Shown piece after piece: positions 8,925 through 16,899 of a DNA stretch of 64,000 nt. The stretch's first letter is position 1, and each line of letters starts with the position of its first letter. The notes beneath the pieces are model-generated. The model was given only the letters and a program-made list of their open reading frames with translations. It had not been told where the DNA came from and made no database searches. The translations under genes and the position numbers were made by a program. Source of the stretch: Lysobacterales bacterium (GTDB lineage: Bacteria; Pseudomonadota; Gammaproteobacteria; Xanthomonadales; Xanthomonadaceae); contig JAGRJY010000179.1 in the NCBI GenBank assembly GCA_020442465.1, positions 1 through 64,000 of the forward strand. Direction: 5' to 3'.

Positions 8925-10613
8925 TCAGGGTTCGATCGATTCGAAGTCGGCCCTGAGAATCAAGCCCGGCTCAAGGAATACAGCTAGGTCTCGCACAGGA
9001 ATGCCACCAGAGATCTGGATCGACGTGCAGGCATCGGGCGACGATCCAACTGGCGCCAAGGGCCGAATCGGGTCGTCTCGGTAGCACAGGGTTGGTCCGA
9101 TCGAGTCTGGGTCGAGGTCGAACGTCAGTCGATAGACGCCGTCCTGCAAGCCGAATGTTCCGAAGTTGCCGTTCTCGTCCGAGTTCAGGAACCGCTCGAA
9201 ATTTCGTCCGGGCTCGTACAACGCTCCATCCTCCCAACTCACCCCTACGCGAGCCAGCACTGGGCTGCCGCCAGGTCGATCGAGAATGCGCCCGAGGATG
9301 CCGCCGCCTTGCACAAGGGAGAAATTGATATCGTTGAGATGCGTGTCGTCGAACACAGAGAGACCGGATCGGGTCTGGATCCAGTGCCCCGCTTCGCTGA
9401 CGGCGGAAAGCTGAATCTGACTACCGGTAGCAACGTGTGTGACCTCATAGCAGCCATCCGCGCCGGTCACGGCATCCCGAGAATCGACGTGAATGGTGTT
9501 TCCCGGTGGAATCAGGGCCGTGAAATAGGAGGTCAAATGAACTCCTTCCAGAGGTGCGTCGTCAGCAGCGGCTCGGACGCAGCCGCTGATGCTTCCGGAC
9601 GGAATCATCGAAAGATCGATTCCTGTAACGCTCTCGCCAGCCGCGACCGTGATGGGTGTCCCGAGGTGTAGCTCATCTGGTTCACAGCTGTAGCCGGGGC
9701 AGTCAACGGATTCATAGAGCGAGTCGCGGTAGGAAGCGCCGCCGTCCGTGTAAATGTAGTAAGTGCCGGCGGGAAGCCTGTCGAAACTGAAACTCCCGGA
9801 ACCTGCGCTAAGGGGCAGCTGGACCTGCCAACGCGGTTCGGATGGATCGGCCGGCGACATTTCGGCCATCAAACGCATGAAGAACTGTGTCGTCTGCAGC
9901 CCTTGTTCATGGATCGTGCCACTGATCGAGGCTGCTGGGGTCATCGTGATCACCACACCGTCGGTGGTCTGCTCAGGGAGCACGACGACCGGCCACACGG
10001 GATCCGACTCCAGATAGCCCTCTGCCCCACGAGCCGTGAGTGTATAGGCACCTTCCGCGACTCCTTCTATCGCGAAGTGCCCGAGTTCGTCGGACAGAGT
10101 CCAGCTGCTTGTCGTCTCTCCGCCGGCATGCACGCTGGCCCCGCTGATCGGAGTGGAATCCGTCGAAATAACCGTGCCCTCGATCCGCCCGGGCGGGGCA
10201 AGGGCAAAATCTGCCACAGTGGTTTGCCCGTCTTCTACATGAACCTGGGCGTAATTTCCTAGCGAAAGGAAACCGCAAGAGGACTCATAAGTGATGCACG
10301 GATAGTTGGGCCAGAACTCGGGCAGCAGAGGCGGTGCGGGCTCCGCGCGAACAGCCCAGTTGCCGGGCGTGATCTCCGAAAAGATGTAGTGCCCGTTCTC
10401 GTCGCTGACGAAGAAGGGCTGAGTGGGGTGTGGCACCAGGCGGAATCCGAAGAAGAATTCGACCGAATACAACTCGACCCTGACTCCGCTGAGGGGCAGT
10501 CCGGAACCCACGTGGGTGATGGTGCCTTCAATGTGGGATGACGCGAGCAAGTTGGGGGTTGCAAGCGCAGAGCAGAGCAACGCCACGACGTAGCGGAATG
10601 ATGTTCGAGGCAT
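8925..10613 (-). CDS. Secreted multidomain protein with carboxypeptidase-regulatory-like repeats
   Basis: Encodes 562 residues from ATG 10613; a Sec signal peptide (RYVVALLCSALATPNLLAS) leads into the mature protein. At least four to five repeats of the carboxypeptidase regulatory-like/transthyretin type follow. They are recognisable by IEGTITHVGSGLPLSGVRV, GRIEGTVIS ... PISGASVHA, GSISGCVRA ... PLEGVHLT and GGILGRILD. Each repeat ends with a D/N-x-G-x-F/Y strand and G-x-Y-x-L. The C-terminus LILRADFESIEP resembles the short GFE/DFE tail common on exported proteins of this order. No catalytic domain is visible. The gene is compositionally distinct (visibly lower GC, more varied codons) from apbC and dcd on either side, suggesting acquisition. 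Likely an extracellular or surface scaffold; partner unknown. Confidence 0.75.
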   Translation of the reverse strand: MPRTSFRYVVALLCSALATPNLLASSHIEGTITHVGSGLPLSGVRVELYSVEFFFGFRLVPHPTQPFFVSDENGHYIFSEITPGNWAVRAEPAPPLLPEFWPNYPCITYESSCGFLSLGNYAQVHVEDGQTTVADFALAPPGRIEGTVISTDSTPISGASVHAGGETTSSWTLSDELGHFAIEGVAEGAYTLTARGAEGYLESDPVWPVVVLPEQTTDGVVITMTPAASISGTIHEQGLQTTQFFMRLMAEMSPADPSEPRWQVQLPLSAGSGSFSFDRLPAGTYYIYTDGGASYRDSLYESVDCPGYSCEPDELHLGTPITVAAGESVTGIDLSMIPSGSISGCVRAAADDAPLEGVHLTSYFTALIPPGNTIHVDSRDAVTGADGCYEVTHVATGSQIQLSAVSEAGHWIQTRSGLSVFDDTHLNDINFSLVQGGGILGRILDRPGGSPVLARVGVSWEDGALYEPGRNFERFLNSDENGNFGTFGLQDGVYRLTFDLDPDSIGPTLCYRDDPIRPLAPVGSSPDACTSIQISGGIPVRDLAVFLEPGLILRADFESIEP

Positions 10614-10781
10614 AGGAGGCAGCTCTGAGCAGGGCCGTGCGCACCGGAGTGGCACATTGGGGGCCAAGAATTGGCCGCGAATCATAGCTGCCCGTCGTCG
10701 GCTGGTCACTCGACAAGTGCGCATTTCAGGGTTTCGCTCGCGCGTGCCGCGCTTCCTTTGGGCGGCTCGCGCATGGGTGAC

Positions 10782-10810
10782 TTGGCTCAGCGGGCAGGCT
10801 CGACGACAAT
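10782..10810 (+). promoter_or_regulatory. Probable dcd promoter
   Basis: TTGGCT (10782-10787) and GACAAT (10805-10810) are separated by exactly 17 bases. The inferred start near 10817 lies just upstream of the dcd ribosome site GGAGG (10823-10827). Confidence 0.55.
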
Positions 10811-10834
10811 GCGACCCCCGCCCGGAGGACCCGC

Positions 10835-11404
10835 ATGAGCATCAAGAGTGACCGCTGGATTCGTCGCATGGCCGAGCAGCACGGCATGATCGAGCCGTTC
10901 GAGCCGGGTCAGGTGAAGCACGCCGCGGACGGGCACCGCATCGTGTCCTACGGCACCTCGAGCTACGGCTACGACGTGCGCTGCGCGCGCGAGTTCAAGA
11001 TCTTCACCAACATCAATTCGACGATTGTCGACCCGAAGGCATTCGACCCGACCAGCTTCGTCGACGTCGAGGCCGATGTCTGCATCATCCCGCCGAATTC
11101 CTTCGCGCTGGCGCGAACGGTGGAGTTCTTCCGCATTCCGCGCAGCACCCTGGTGGTGTGCCTGGGCAAGAGCACGTATGCGCGCTGCGGGATCATCGTG
11201 AACGTGACGCCGCTCGAGCCGGAGTGGGAGGGGCACGTGACGCTCGAGTTCTCCAACACCACCCCGCTGCCGGCCAAGATCTACGCGAACGAAGGCGTCG
11301 CGCAGATGCTGTTCTTCGAGTCCGACGAGGTGTGCGAGACCAGCTACAAGGATCGCGGCGGCAAGTACCAGGGGCAGACCGGCGTCACCTTGCCCAAGAC
11401 CTGA
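10835..11404 (+). CDS. dcd: dCTP deaminase
   Basis: Encodes 189 residues, close to the 193 of the E. coli enzyme. It deaminates dCTP to dUTP in the cytosol, feeding dTMP synthesis via dUTPase. The dUTPase-fold signatures are present: [15 protein letters not shown], the conserved catalytic segment [11 protein letters not shown] with its glutamate, [15 protein letters not shown], and the C-terminal lid [14 protein letters not shown]. The start is supported by GGAGG eight bases upstream (10823-10827) and by a 17-base-spaced promoter. It converges on the DUF6090 gene across 44 bases. Confidence 0.97.
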   Translation: MSIKSDRWIRRMAEQHGMIEPFEPGQVKHAADGHRIVSYGTSSYGYDVRCAREFKIFTNINSTIVDPKAFDPTSFVDVEADVCIIPPNSFALARTVEFFRIPRSTLVVCLGKSTYARCGIIVNVTPLEPEWEGHVTLEFSNTTPLPAKIYANEGVAQMLFFESDEVCETSYKDRGGKYQGQTGVTLPKT

Positions 11405-11448
11405 TGAACCGGATGGGCACGGCGGAGCGTCGTCCCACGCCCCGTACT

Positions 11449-12213
11449 CTAGCGTGCGATCTCGGCGTCGATCTCGGCGATCAGCGTGGTGGCCAGCGAT
11501 TTCATTTCACGCATCTGCGCGTTCATGGTGTCGAACTCGATCACCGTCATCAGAAAGCCGTTCTTGAGCATGCGGTGGTGGAAGTAGTCCTCGAACACGT
11601 CGCCCGACTCCAGTCGACGCCCTGACTTGCCGCCGCTCTGGGTGAAGGCAAAATCCTCCACCAGCGGCTGCAGGTCCATCAGCGCGTAGAGCGGCCCGTA
11701 GATCAGGGTCTCGCTGTCGAAGCGGAAGTGGTCTTCCTCGCCTTTCATCTTGCGGTACAGGGTTTCAATATCGAGCAGGCCATGCTTGATCCGGGTGTTG
11801 CCGAGCAGCCCGAAGTTGCCCGAGTTCACCAGCTCTTCGTACGTGTTGTTGGTCTGGTAGAAACGCTGCCAGCTGTAGATGCCGACGGCGTCGGCATTGA
11901 ACGCGCTGTAATCGTCGGGGCGTGCGCCACCGAAGTAGCCGAGAATGCGCTGCGCGGCGTCGATGTGGCCACTGCGGATCTGCAGGTAGCGCTCCATCTC
12001 TTCGATGTTGGCGACGAGGTCGGCGCGGATGCTGCGCAGGTAGCCGAGTTCCCGTTCGCGATCCTTGCGCTGCTCGTTCCAGGTATCGATCTGCAGGGCG
12101 ATCAGGATGCCGGCGACGACCAGCAGGAGCTCGCCGGCCGCGTAGGCGACGTAGCGACCCAGACGCCCTTCCGCCAGCAGCGCGCGGCGGACCCTCCGAA
12201 TGAACACGAACAT
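11449..12213 (-). CDS. DUF6090 family membrane protein
   Basis: Encodes 254 residues from ATG 12213, with GGAG ten bases upstream. An Arg-rich N-terminus (FIRRVRRALLAEGRLGRY) precedes one transmembrane helix (GELLLVVAGILIALQID). This is followed by the family hallmark DTWNEQRKDRERELGYLRSI. The C-terminal ~190 residues are predicted helical and acidic, probably exposed on one side of the membrane. DUF6090 proteins are widespread, often in several copies, in Bacteroidota and some gammaproteobacteria; no biochemical role is known. It is divergent from the epimerase-like gene across 255 bases. Confidence 0.78.
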   Translation of the reverse strand: MFVFIRRVRRALLAEGRLGRYVAYAAGELLLVVAGILIALQIDTWNEQRKDRERELGYLRSIRADLVANIEEMERYLQIRSGHIDAAQRILGYFGGARPDDYSAFNADAVGIYSWQRFYQTNNTYEELVNSGNFGLLGNTRIKHGLLDIETLYRKMKGEEDHFRFDSETLIYGPLYALMDLQPLVEDFAFTQSGGKSGRRLESGDVFEDYFHHRMLKNGFLMTVIEFDTMNAQMREMKSLATTLIAEIDAEIAR

Positions 12214-12468
12214 CGCGGCATCTCCAGATCGATCGGCACGGAATGTGCCGCGGGGACGCACCGAGTCTGTTCGGGGCGTCCGTCCGCTCGGTCGCGCCAG
12301 GACAGTGTTCCATCGCGACAGGGTGGTGTCGATGTCGACGCGTGGGTCGCCGCGGTCAAGTGGTCGGAGGTGGCGGCCGGCCAAGACATGACTCGGGCAT
12401 GACTTAGGACGCATGCGCACGTGCCGGGCTTGGCGGAAGCTCGCGACTTCCGCACCGGAGATCGATCG

Positions 12469-13611
12469 ATGAAGCGCAGAGATTTTGTGGGGTCCGCCGC
12501 GGCGGCGGGTGGATGGGCCGTTGCGCCCGGGGTGCTGCGTGCGGCCGAGTCCGCGACCGGCCCGGGCAAGCCCCTGCGCATCCTGATTCTCGGCGGAACC
12601 GGGTTCACCGGTCCGTTTCAAGTCGAGTACGCGCTGAAGCGGGGCCACAAGGTAACCCTGTTCAATCGCGGCAAGCGGCCAAGCCCGGAATGGTCGAACG
12701 AGGTCGAGCAGCTGCATGGCGACCGCAATACGGGGGACCTCGAAGCCCTGAAGGGGCGGGAGTGGGACGTGTGCATCGATAACCCCACCACGCTACCGTT
12801 CTGGGTGCGTGACGCGGCAGACGTGCTCGCAGGCAAGGTGGGTCACTACCTCTTCATCTCGACCATTTCGGTGTATGCCTCGACCGACAAGGCGGGCATG
12901 GACGAAGCAGCGCCAGTCGCGACCTATGCCGGCAAGGATGCGATGGCGGAGACCCTGGAGAACCTGATGGCCGACATCGGCGGCCTGTACGGGCCGCTCA
13001 AGGCCTTGAGCGAGAAGGAGGCACGCCATCGCTACGGCGAAGCGCATACGACGATCATCCGCCCGGGCTACATCGTCGGCCCGCGCGATGGTTCCGACCG
13101 GTTCACCTACTGGCCGCACCGCATTGCCGAGGGTGGCGATGTGCTGGTGCCCGGAGACGGTAGCGATCCGGTGCAGGTCATCGATGGCCGGGATCTGGCG
13201 GAGTGGGTGATCCGCCTGGCTGAAGGTCGCGTGGCGGGTACCTTCAACGCCACCGGGCCGGCTCGGGAACTCTCCACCAGTCGTTGCGTGGAGACCATGG
13301 CCAAGGCCCTGCAGTCCGACGTGCGGTTCCGCTGGGTGCCCTGGGACAAGCTGGAGTCGCTCGGGCTGCAGCTGGGCAGCGACCTGCCGATCTTCTTGCC
13401 TGCGGCCGGCGAGTACGCCGGCTTTCATCGCGTCAGCGTGCAGCGGGCAATGGGCGCCGGGTTGACCTATCGGCCGCTCGACGACACCGTGCGCGACCTG
13501 ATGGCATGGTGGAAAGCCTTGCCGGCCGAACGACAGGCGAAGACATCGGTGGGCATGAGCCGCGAACGCGAGAGCGAGGCGCTGGCGCAGCTGGCTGCCT
13601 CCCAGGGCTGA
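12469..13611 (+). CDS. Tat-exported NAD-dependent epimerase/dehydratase-like protein
   Basis: Encodes 380 residues. ATG 12469 is preceded by GGAG and starts a twin-arginine signal (MKRRDFVGSAAAAGG). The mature protein is an extended short-chain dehydrogenase/epimerase. It has the Rossmann motif GGTGFTG at about 42-48, an FISTISVY segment, YGPLK (Y174/K178, matching YxxxK) and a downstream RPGYIVGP typical of extended SDRs. An export signal on a Rossmann enzyme implies folding with bound NAD(P) in the cytoplasm before transport. The substrate cannot be told from sequence; nucleotide-sugar or isoprenoid-like substrates are both possible. It stands alone, convergent with the dihaem cytochrome gene. 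Confidence 0.8.
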   Translation: MKRRDFVGSAAAAGGWAVAPGVLRAAESATGPGKPLRILILGGTGFTGPFQVEYALKRGHKVTLFNRGKRPSPEWSNEVEQLHGDRNTGDLEALKGREWDVCIDNPTTLPFWVRDAADVLAGKVGHYLFISTISVYASTDKAGMDEAAPVATYAGKDAMAETLENLMADIGGLYGPLKALSEKEARHRYGEAHTTIIRPGYIVGPRDGSDRFTYWPHRIAEGGDVLVPGDGSDPVQVIDGRDLAEWVIRLAEGRVAGTFNATGPARELSTSRCVETMAKALQSDVRFRWVPWDKLESLGLQLGSDLPIFLPAAGEYAGFHRVSVQRAMGAGLTYRPLDDTVRDLMAWWKALPAERQAKTSVGMSRERESEALAQLAASQG

Positions 13612-13649
13612 TCCCGCTCACGTGTGGCCTCCTCGCATGAGCTGGCAAC

Positions 13650-13675
13650 GGCGCGACGCGTGGAAGCGTCGCGCC
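13650..13675. terminator. Strong hairpin between convergent genes
   Basis: GGCGCGACGC (13650-13659) pairs perfectly with GCGTCGCGCC (13666-13675) around a six-base loop. It sits midway between the stop codons of two convergent genes. There is no T-tract on either strand, so it may work as a Rho-assisted or RNA-stabilising 3' end for both transcripts. Confidence 0.5.
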
Positions 13676-13701
13676 CGGGACAGCGCACGAGACGATTCGA
13701 T

Positions 13702-15399
13702 TCAGTCCTCGAAACCGCCGCGGAAGATGCGCGCGGTGACTTCGAGCAGGCTGAACTCGATGCGTTGACTGACGGCAAACACCCCGGGCACCTCGTCCTC
13801 GACGAATGCGCGCAGGAACAGCGGTGTGTCCTGTAGCTCGGGAACATTTGGCAGCAGCAGGTGCGCGCTGGCCCGGCCCTGGGCATCGGTCACCAGCGAC
13901 GGGAAGTCCCACAGCGAGTCGGCGCTGGGGTCGCTGACGCCGATCGGGTCGGCCAGATCGACGACCAGGTACACCGTCGCTCCGGCGCGCGCGAACTGCA
14001 GTCCAATCGTGAAGTACTCGCTGGTGCCGGCAAGCGGTGGCTCCAGCGCGATCAGCTCCGGCGTGAGACCGGTGGATTTGTCGGGCACGCCGACGTCCGC
14101 CGAACGCGGCGCGCGGTTGGACTCGGCAAACAGGCTGGGATGCGCGAACGGGCCGGTTTCGGAGACCAGCCGCGGATCGGTCAACGGTCGCTTCAGGAAC
14201 GCCACAAGGTCGGTCTTCTGCTGCGCGGTGAGGTTCAGCGGACGAATGCCCGGAGCGAGGTTGGGGGCGGTGAAGTCGCCGCCGCGATCGTAGAAGTCGA
14301 CCACTTCTTCCAGCGTGGCGAAGCGTCCGTTCGCCATGTAGGGCGCGCTCAGCTCGACGTGGCGCAGGCTCGGCGTGTGCATGGCGCCGCGATCGGGGTT
14401 GGCGCCGGTGACGCCGAAGCGGCCGGCGTCGGCGTTCTGCGGCCGCACGCCGATGTAGTGGAAGTTGTCGTCCGACAGCAGGGCGCCGCCGTGACAGCCG
14501 GCGCAGCCCGAGTTGGTGAACACCTGGCGGCCCGCGCGTTCCTGCGGCGTGAGCGACGGGGTGCCGCGAAGCTCATTGTCGAGCGGCGTCTGGTCGGCCA
14601 CCAGGCTGCGCTGATAGCTGGCGAGTGCCATGGCGAAGCGTGCCGCAGTGATGTCGGGCGTGCCGAACGCCTGGGTGAACAGTTCCGGATAGCTGCGCCC
14701 GGCGATCCAGCTGGACAGGTCTGCAGGAATGCCCTCGGCAAGTCGGAGCGGCGCGGTCGTGGTCAGGCGCGCCATCACGCCGCCGAGTGATTCGCCGACG
14801 TGGGCCATCTCGACGTCGTTGACGATCGGCCCGATGGCCTGGTTTTCCAGCGCGCCGCCGCTGGCGATCAAGGTGGCGCCGCCGTCGGGATTGTCGAAAC
14901 GCGAGGCCGCACGCCCGTCCCAGAACAGCAGATTGAAGTAGCCGGCATTGACCATCGATGGTGCCTGGCGGCCACCGGGCTGCGGCAGCAGCCCGAAGTG
15001 CGTACTGGCGTCATACAGGCCGTCTGCATCGTGCCGCGGAACGCCGAGGGCGCCGAGCGCGTCGTCGTTGGTGCCGAACACGCCATCGCCGCCGGGGTTG
15101 CGCGCGGCTTCGGTCTGGGCGAGGTCGCGCGGGTCCGAACCACCGCCGCGCGGGGCGTGGCAGGTGCCGCAGGCCACCGTGCCGGTGAGGGAAACCTGCT
15201 CGTCCCAGAACAGGGTCTGGCCGAGTCGCACGCGATCGGTCGTCAGTGGGCTTCCGGCGGGTACCGGTACCGGTCCCAGCGGTACCAACGGGTTGGGTGG
15301 TGGCGGTGGTGGCGCCTGCGCGGACGTGGGCTGTGGGAGGACGAGCGAACCGCCCAGCACAAGCGAGAGGGCGACGGCGAACCTGGTCAAGCCGGACAT
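13702..15399 (-). CDS. Dihaem cytochrome c peroxidase/MauG family protein with extra C-terminal domain
   Basis: Encodes 565 residues from ATG 15399. A Sec signal ends near TSAQA and is followed by a Pro-rich linker (PPPPPPNPLVPLGP). Two c-type haem sites are clear: CGTCH at 77-81 and CAGCH at 299-303, placing the protein in the periplasm. Family features include RLGQTLFWDEQVSLTGTVACGTCH and TPSLRHVELSAPYMANGRF, the latter typical of MauG/CcpA. The dihaem part ends near residue 400. About 150 further residues form a beta-rich domain unlike classical peroxidases, ending in ARIFRGGFED. It probably reduces peroxides or oxidises a protein or organic substrate; which one is unknown. No dedicated electron donor lies beside it. 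Confidence 0.87.
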   Translation of the reverse strand: MSGLTRFAVALSLVLGGSLVLPQPTSAQAPPPPPPNPLVPLGPVPVPAGSPLTTDRVRLGQTLFWDEQVSLTGTVACGTCHAPRGGGSDPRDLAQTEAARNPGGDGVFGTNDDALGALGVPRHDADGLYDASTHFGLLPQPGGRQAPSMVNAGYFNLLFWDGRAASRFDNPDGGATLIASGGALENQAIGPIVNDVEMAHVGESLGGVMARLTTTAPLRLAEGIPADLSSWIAGRSYPELFTQAFGTPDITAARFAMALASYQRSLVADQTPLDNELRGTPSLTPQERAGRQVFTNSGCAGCHGGALLSDDNFHYIGVRPQNADAGRFGVTGANPDRGAMHTPSLRHVELSAPYMANGRFATLEEVVDFYDRGGDFTAPNLAPGIRPLNLTAQQKTDLVAFLKRPLTDPRLVSETGPFAHPSLFAESNRAPRSADVGVPDKSTGLTPELIALEPPLAGTSEYFTIGLQFARAGATVYLVVDLADPIGVSDPSADSLWDFPSLVTDAQGRASAHLLLPNVPELQDTPLFLRAFVEDEVPGVFAVSQRIEFSLLEVTARIFRGGFED

Positions 15400-15589
15400 G
15401 CGCGAACTACTCCACGAACCGATTGGCAGGCAGGTTGCGCCCGGATTGTGCAGCAATCGTGGAGACATTGTGGATGAGGCGGCGGGATCACTCTCCGCAC
15501 GTCCACAGACTGGCACGACCTGTATCCGGCGCGACATCCGCGCCTCGGATGGCCGGGGTCGGTCGTGCGCCGCAAAACGATGGCGGAGT

Positions 15590-16042
15590 TCAGGCCGGTC
15601 GGACGCGCCTCAGCGCAGTGAGGGCGTGCTGAAGCCTGCCGACGCGCTCGACCAGGGCCTCGGGCTCGTACGGTCGGGCGTGGATGCGTCCCCACACCGG
15701 CGCCGGCCAGGCCGGGTCTTCGGTGTAGCGGGCGATGACGTGCACGTGCAGCTGTGGCACCAGGTTGCCCAGCGCCGCGACGTTGAGCTTGTAGGGGCGG
15801 AACTCCTGCTTGAGCACCCGGGCCGCAAGATCGATCTCCTGCATCACGGCCAGACGGGTGTCCTGGTCGAGGTCGATCAGCTCACGGGCTTCTGCGACCC
15901 GCGGAATCAGCACCAGCCACGGGTAGTTGCTGTCGTCCATCAGGCGCAGTGAGCACACGGGCAGCTCGGCCACCGGATGGCTGTCGGACGCCAGCTGTCC
16001 GTCGAGATGAAATACGGGCGCCATGGGGGCTGCGGCATGCAT
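15590..16042 (-). CDS. HIT family hydrolase/nucleotide-binding protein
   Basis: Encodes 150 residues from ATG 16042, with GAGGA eight bases upstream; a later ATG (16024) is possible. HIT proteins bind or cleave nucleoside phosphates through a histidine triad. Here the motif reads PQLHVHVIARY. The first triad position is Gln while the two remaining His, including the nucleophile, are retained. The conserved ends NLVPQLHVHV and DPAWPAPVWG fit the proteobacterial group often annotated as diadenosine tetraphosphate hydrolase. It follows the dienelactone hydrolase gene by 11 bases, so the two are probably one transcript. Substrate uncertain. Confidence 0.88.
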   Translation of the reverse strand: MHAAAPMAPVFHLDGQLASDSHPVAELPVCSLRLMDDSNYPWLVLIPRVAEARELIDLDQDTRLAVMQEIDLAARVLKQEFRPYKLNVAALGNLVPQLHVHVIARYTEDPAWPAPVWGRIHARPYEPEALVERVGRLQHALTALRRVRPA

Positions 16043-16053
16043 GCTGGCGTTCC

Positions 16054-16749
16054 TCAGGGCAGGGCCATGCCGGCGCTGCTCGCCACGAAGGTACGCAATA
16101 CCCGCGTCATGAACGTGACCGTGTGATCCATGGCGATGTTGGCCGACTCGGGGTGATAGTCGCCGCGCTCGTCGCAGTTGAAGCCGTGACCTGCTTCATA
16201 CACGTAGAAGGTCGCCTCGGGGTGCGCGTCCTTGGTGGCGGCGACGTCTTCGGGCGAGATGATCGGATCGTACTGGCCGAAATGAAATTCCATAGGCGCC
16301 TTCAGCCGCTCACGCACGAACGGCATCGTACGGCCGCCGTAGTAGCTGACCGCGGGCAGGCCCAGTCGCGTGTTGCACAGATAGGCGACCGTGCCGCCCC
16401 AGCAATACCCGACCACGCCGACGTTGGCTTCACCCGCAAGCTCCGCCACCACCGAGCGCACGTCGCCCAGCACCTTGTCGAAGCCCAGTTCCTCGACCAG
16501 TGCGCGGCCGCGCGCCACGCCCTCGTCGTTGTAGGGCAGCTCGATGCGGTAGTCGATGTGATCGAAGAACGCCGGCGCCACGCAGATGAAGCCGTGTGCG
16601 GCGAAGCGATCGACCTGGCGGCGGATGTGACTGGTCACGCCGAAGATCTCCTGGATCAGGATGATCGCCCCGCGTGGCTCGAACGGTGGATCGGCGCGCC
16701 AGCCGCTGATGCGGCCGAGTGGCGTAGACAGTGAGACCGGATGTCCCAT
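16054..16749 (-). CDS. Dienelactone hydrolase family protein
   Basis: Encodes 231 residues, an alpha/beta hydrolase with a cysteine nucleophile. The triad is visible as C116 in GYCWGG, D161 in GQYDPII and H188 in AGHGF; E34 in LIQEIFG matches the residue that activates Cys in dienelactone hydrolases. The start has GGGGGAG five bases upstream. There are no other aromatic-degradation genes nearby, so the natural substrate may not be dienelactone; carboxymethylenebutenolidase is only a family name here. Cytoplasmic, no signal peptide. It forms a two-gene unit with the HIT gene and is divergent from rimO. Confidence 0.92.
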   Translation of the reverse strand: MGHPVSLSTPLGRISGWRADPPFEPRGAIILIQEIFGVTSHIRRQVDRFAAHGFICVAPAFFDHIDYRIELPYNDEGVARGRALVEELGFDKVLGDVRSVVAELAGEANVGVVGYCWGGTVAYLCNTRLGLPAVSYYGGRTMPFVRERLKAPMEFHFGQYDPIISPEDVAATKDAHPEATFYVYEAGHGFNCDERGDYHPESANIAMDHTVTFMTRVLRTFVASSAGMALP

Positions 16750-16809
16750 CGCAGCTCCCCCGATGCCGGATGGCCCTAGAGTACGCCTGTCTTGCCGGCG
16801 CGGTCGAAC

Positions 16810-16815
16810 TATAAT
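16810..16815 (+). promoter_or_regulatory. Consensus -10 element upstream of rimO
   Basis: TATAAT at 16810-16815 is a perfect -10 box. The base run at the proper -35 distance (CTGTCT, 16787-16792) is a poor match. Transcription would begin near 16822, about 78 bases before the rimO start. Confidence 0.5.
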
Positions 16816-16899
16816 GTGCGCTTTGCCGTACGGACTGCCCTGTCAGCCGCCGGCGGCCCATCCGGCGTGGCCTCGGCCCGCGCAGCAGGTAGCTTCCGC

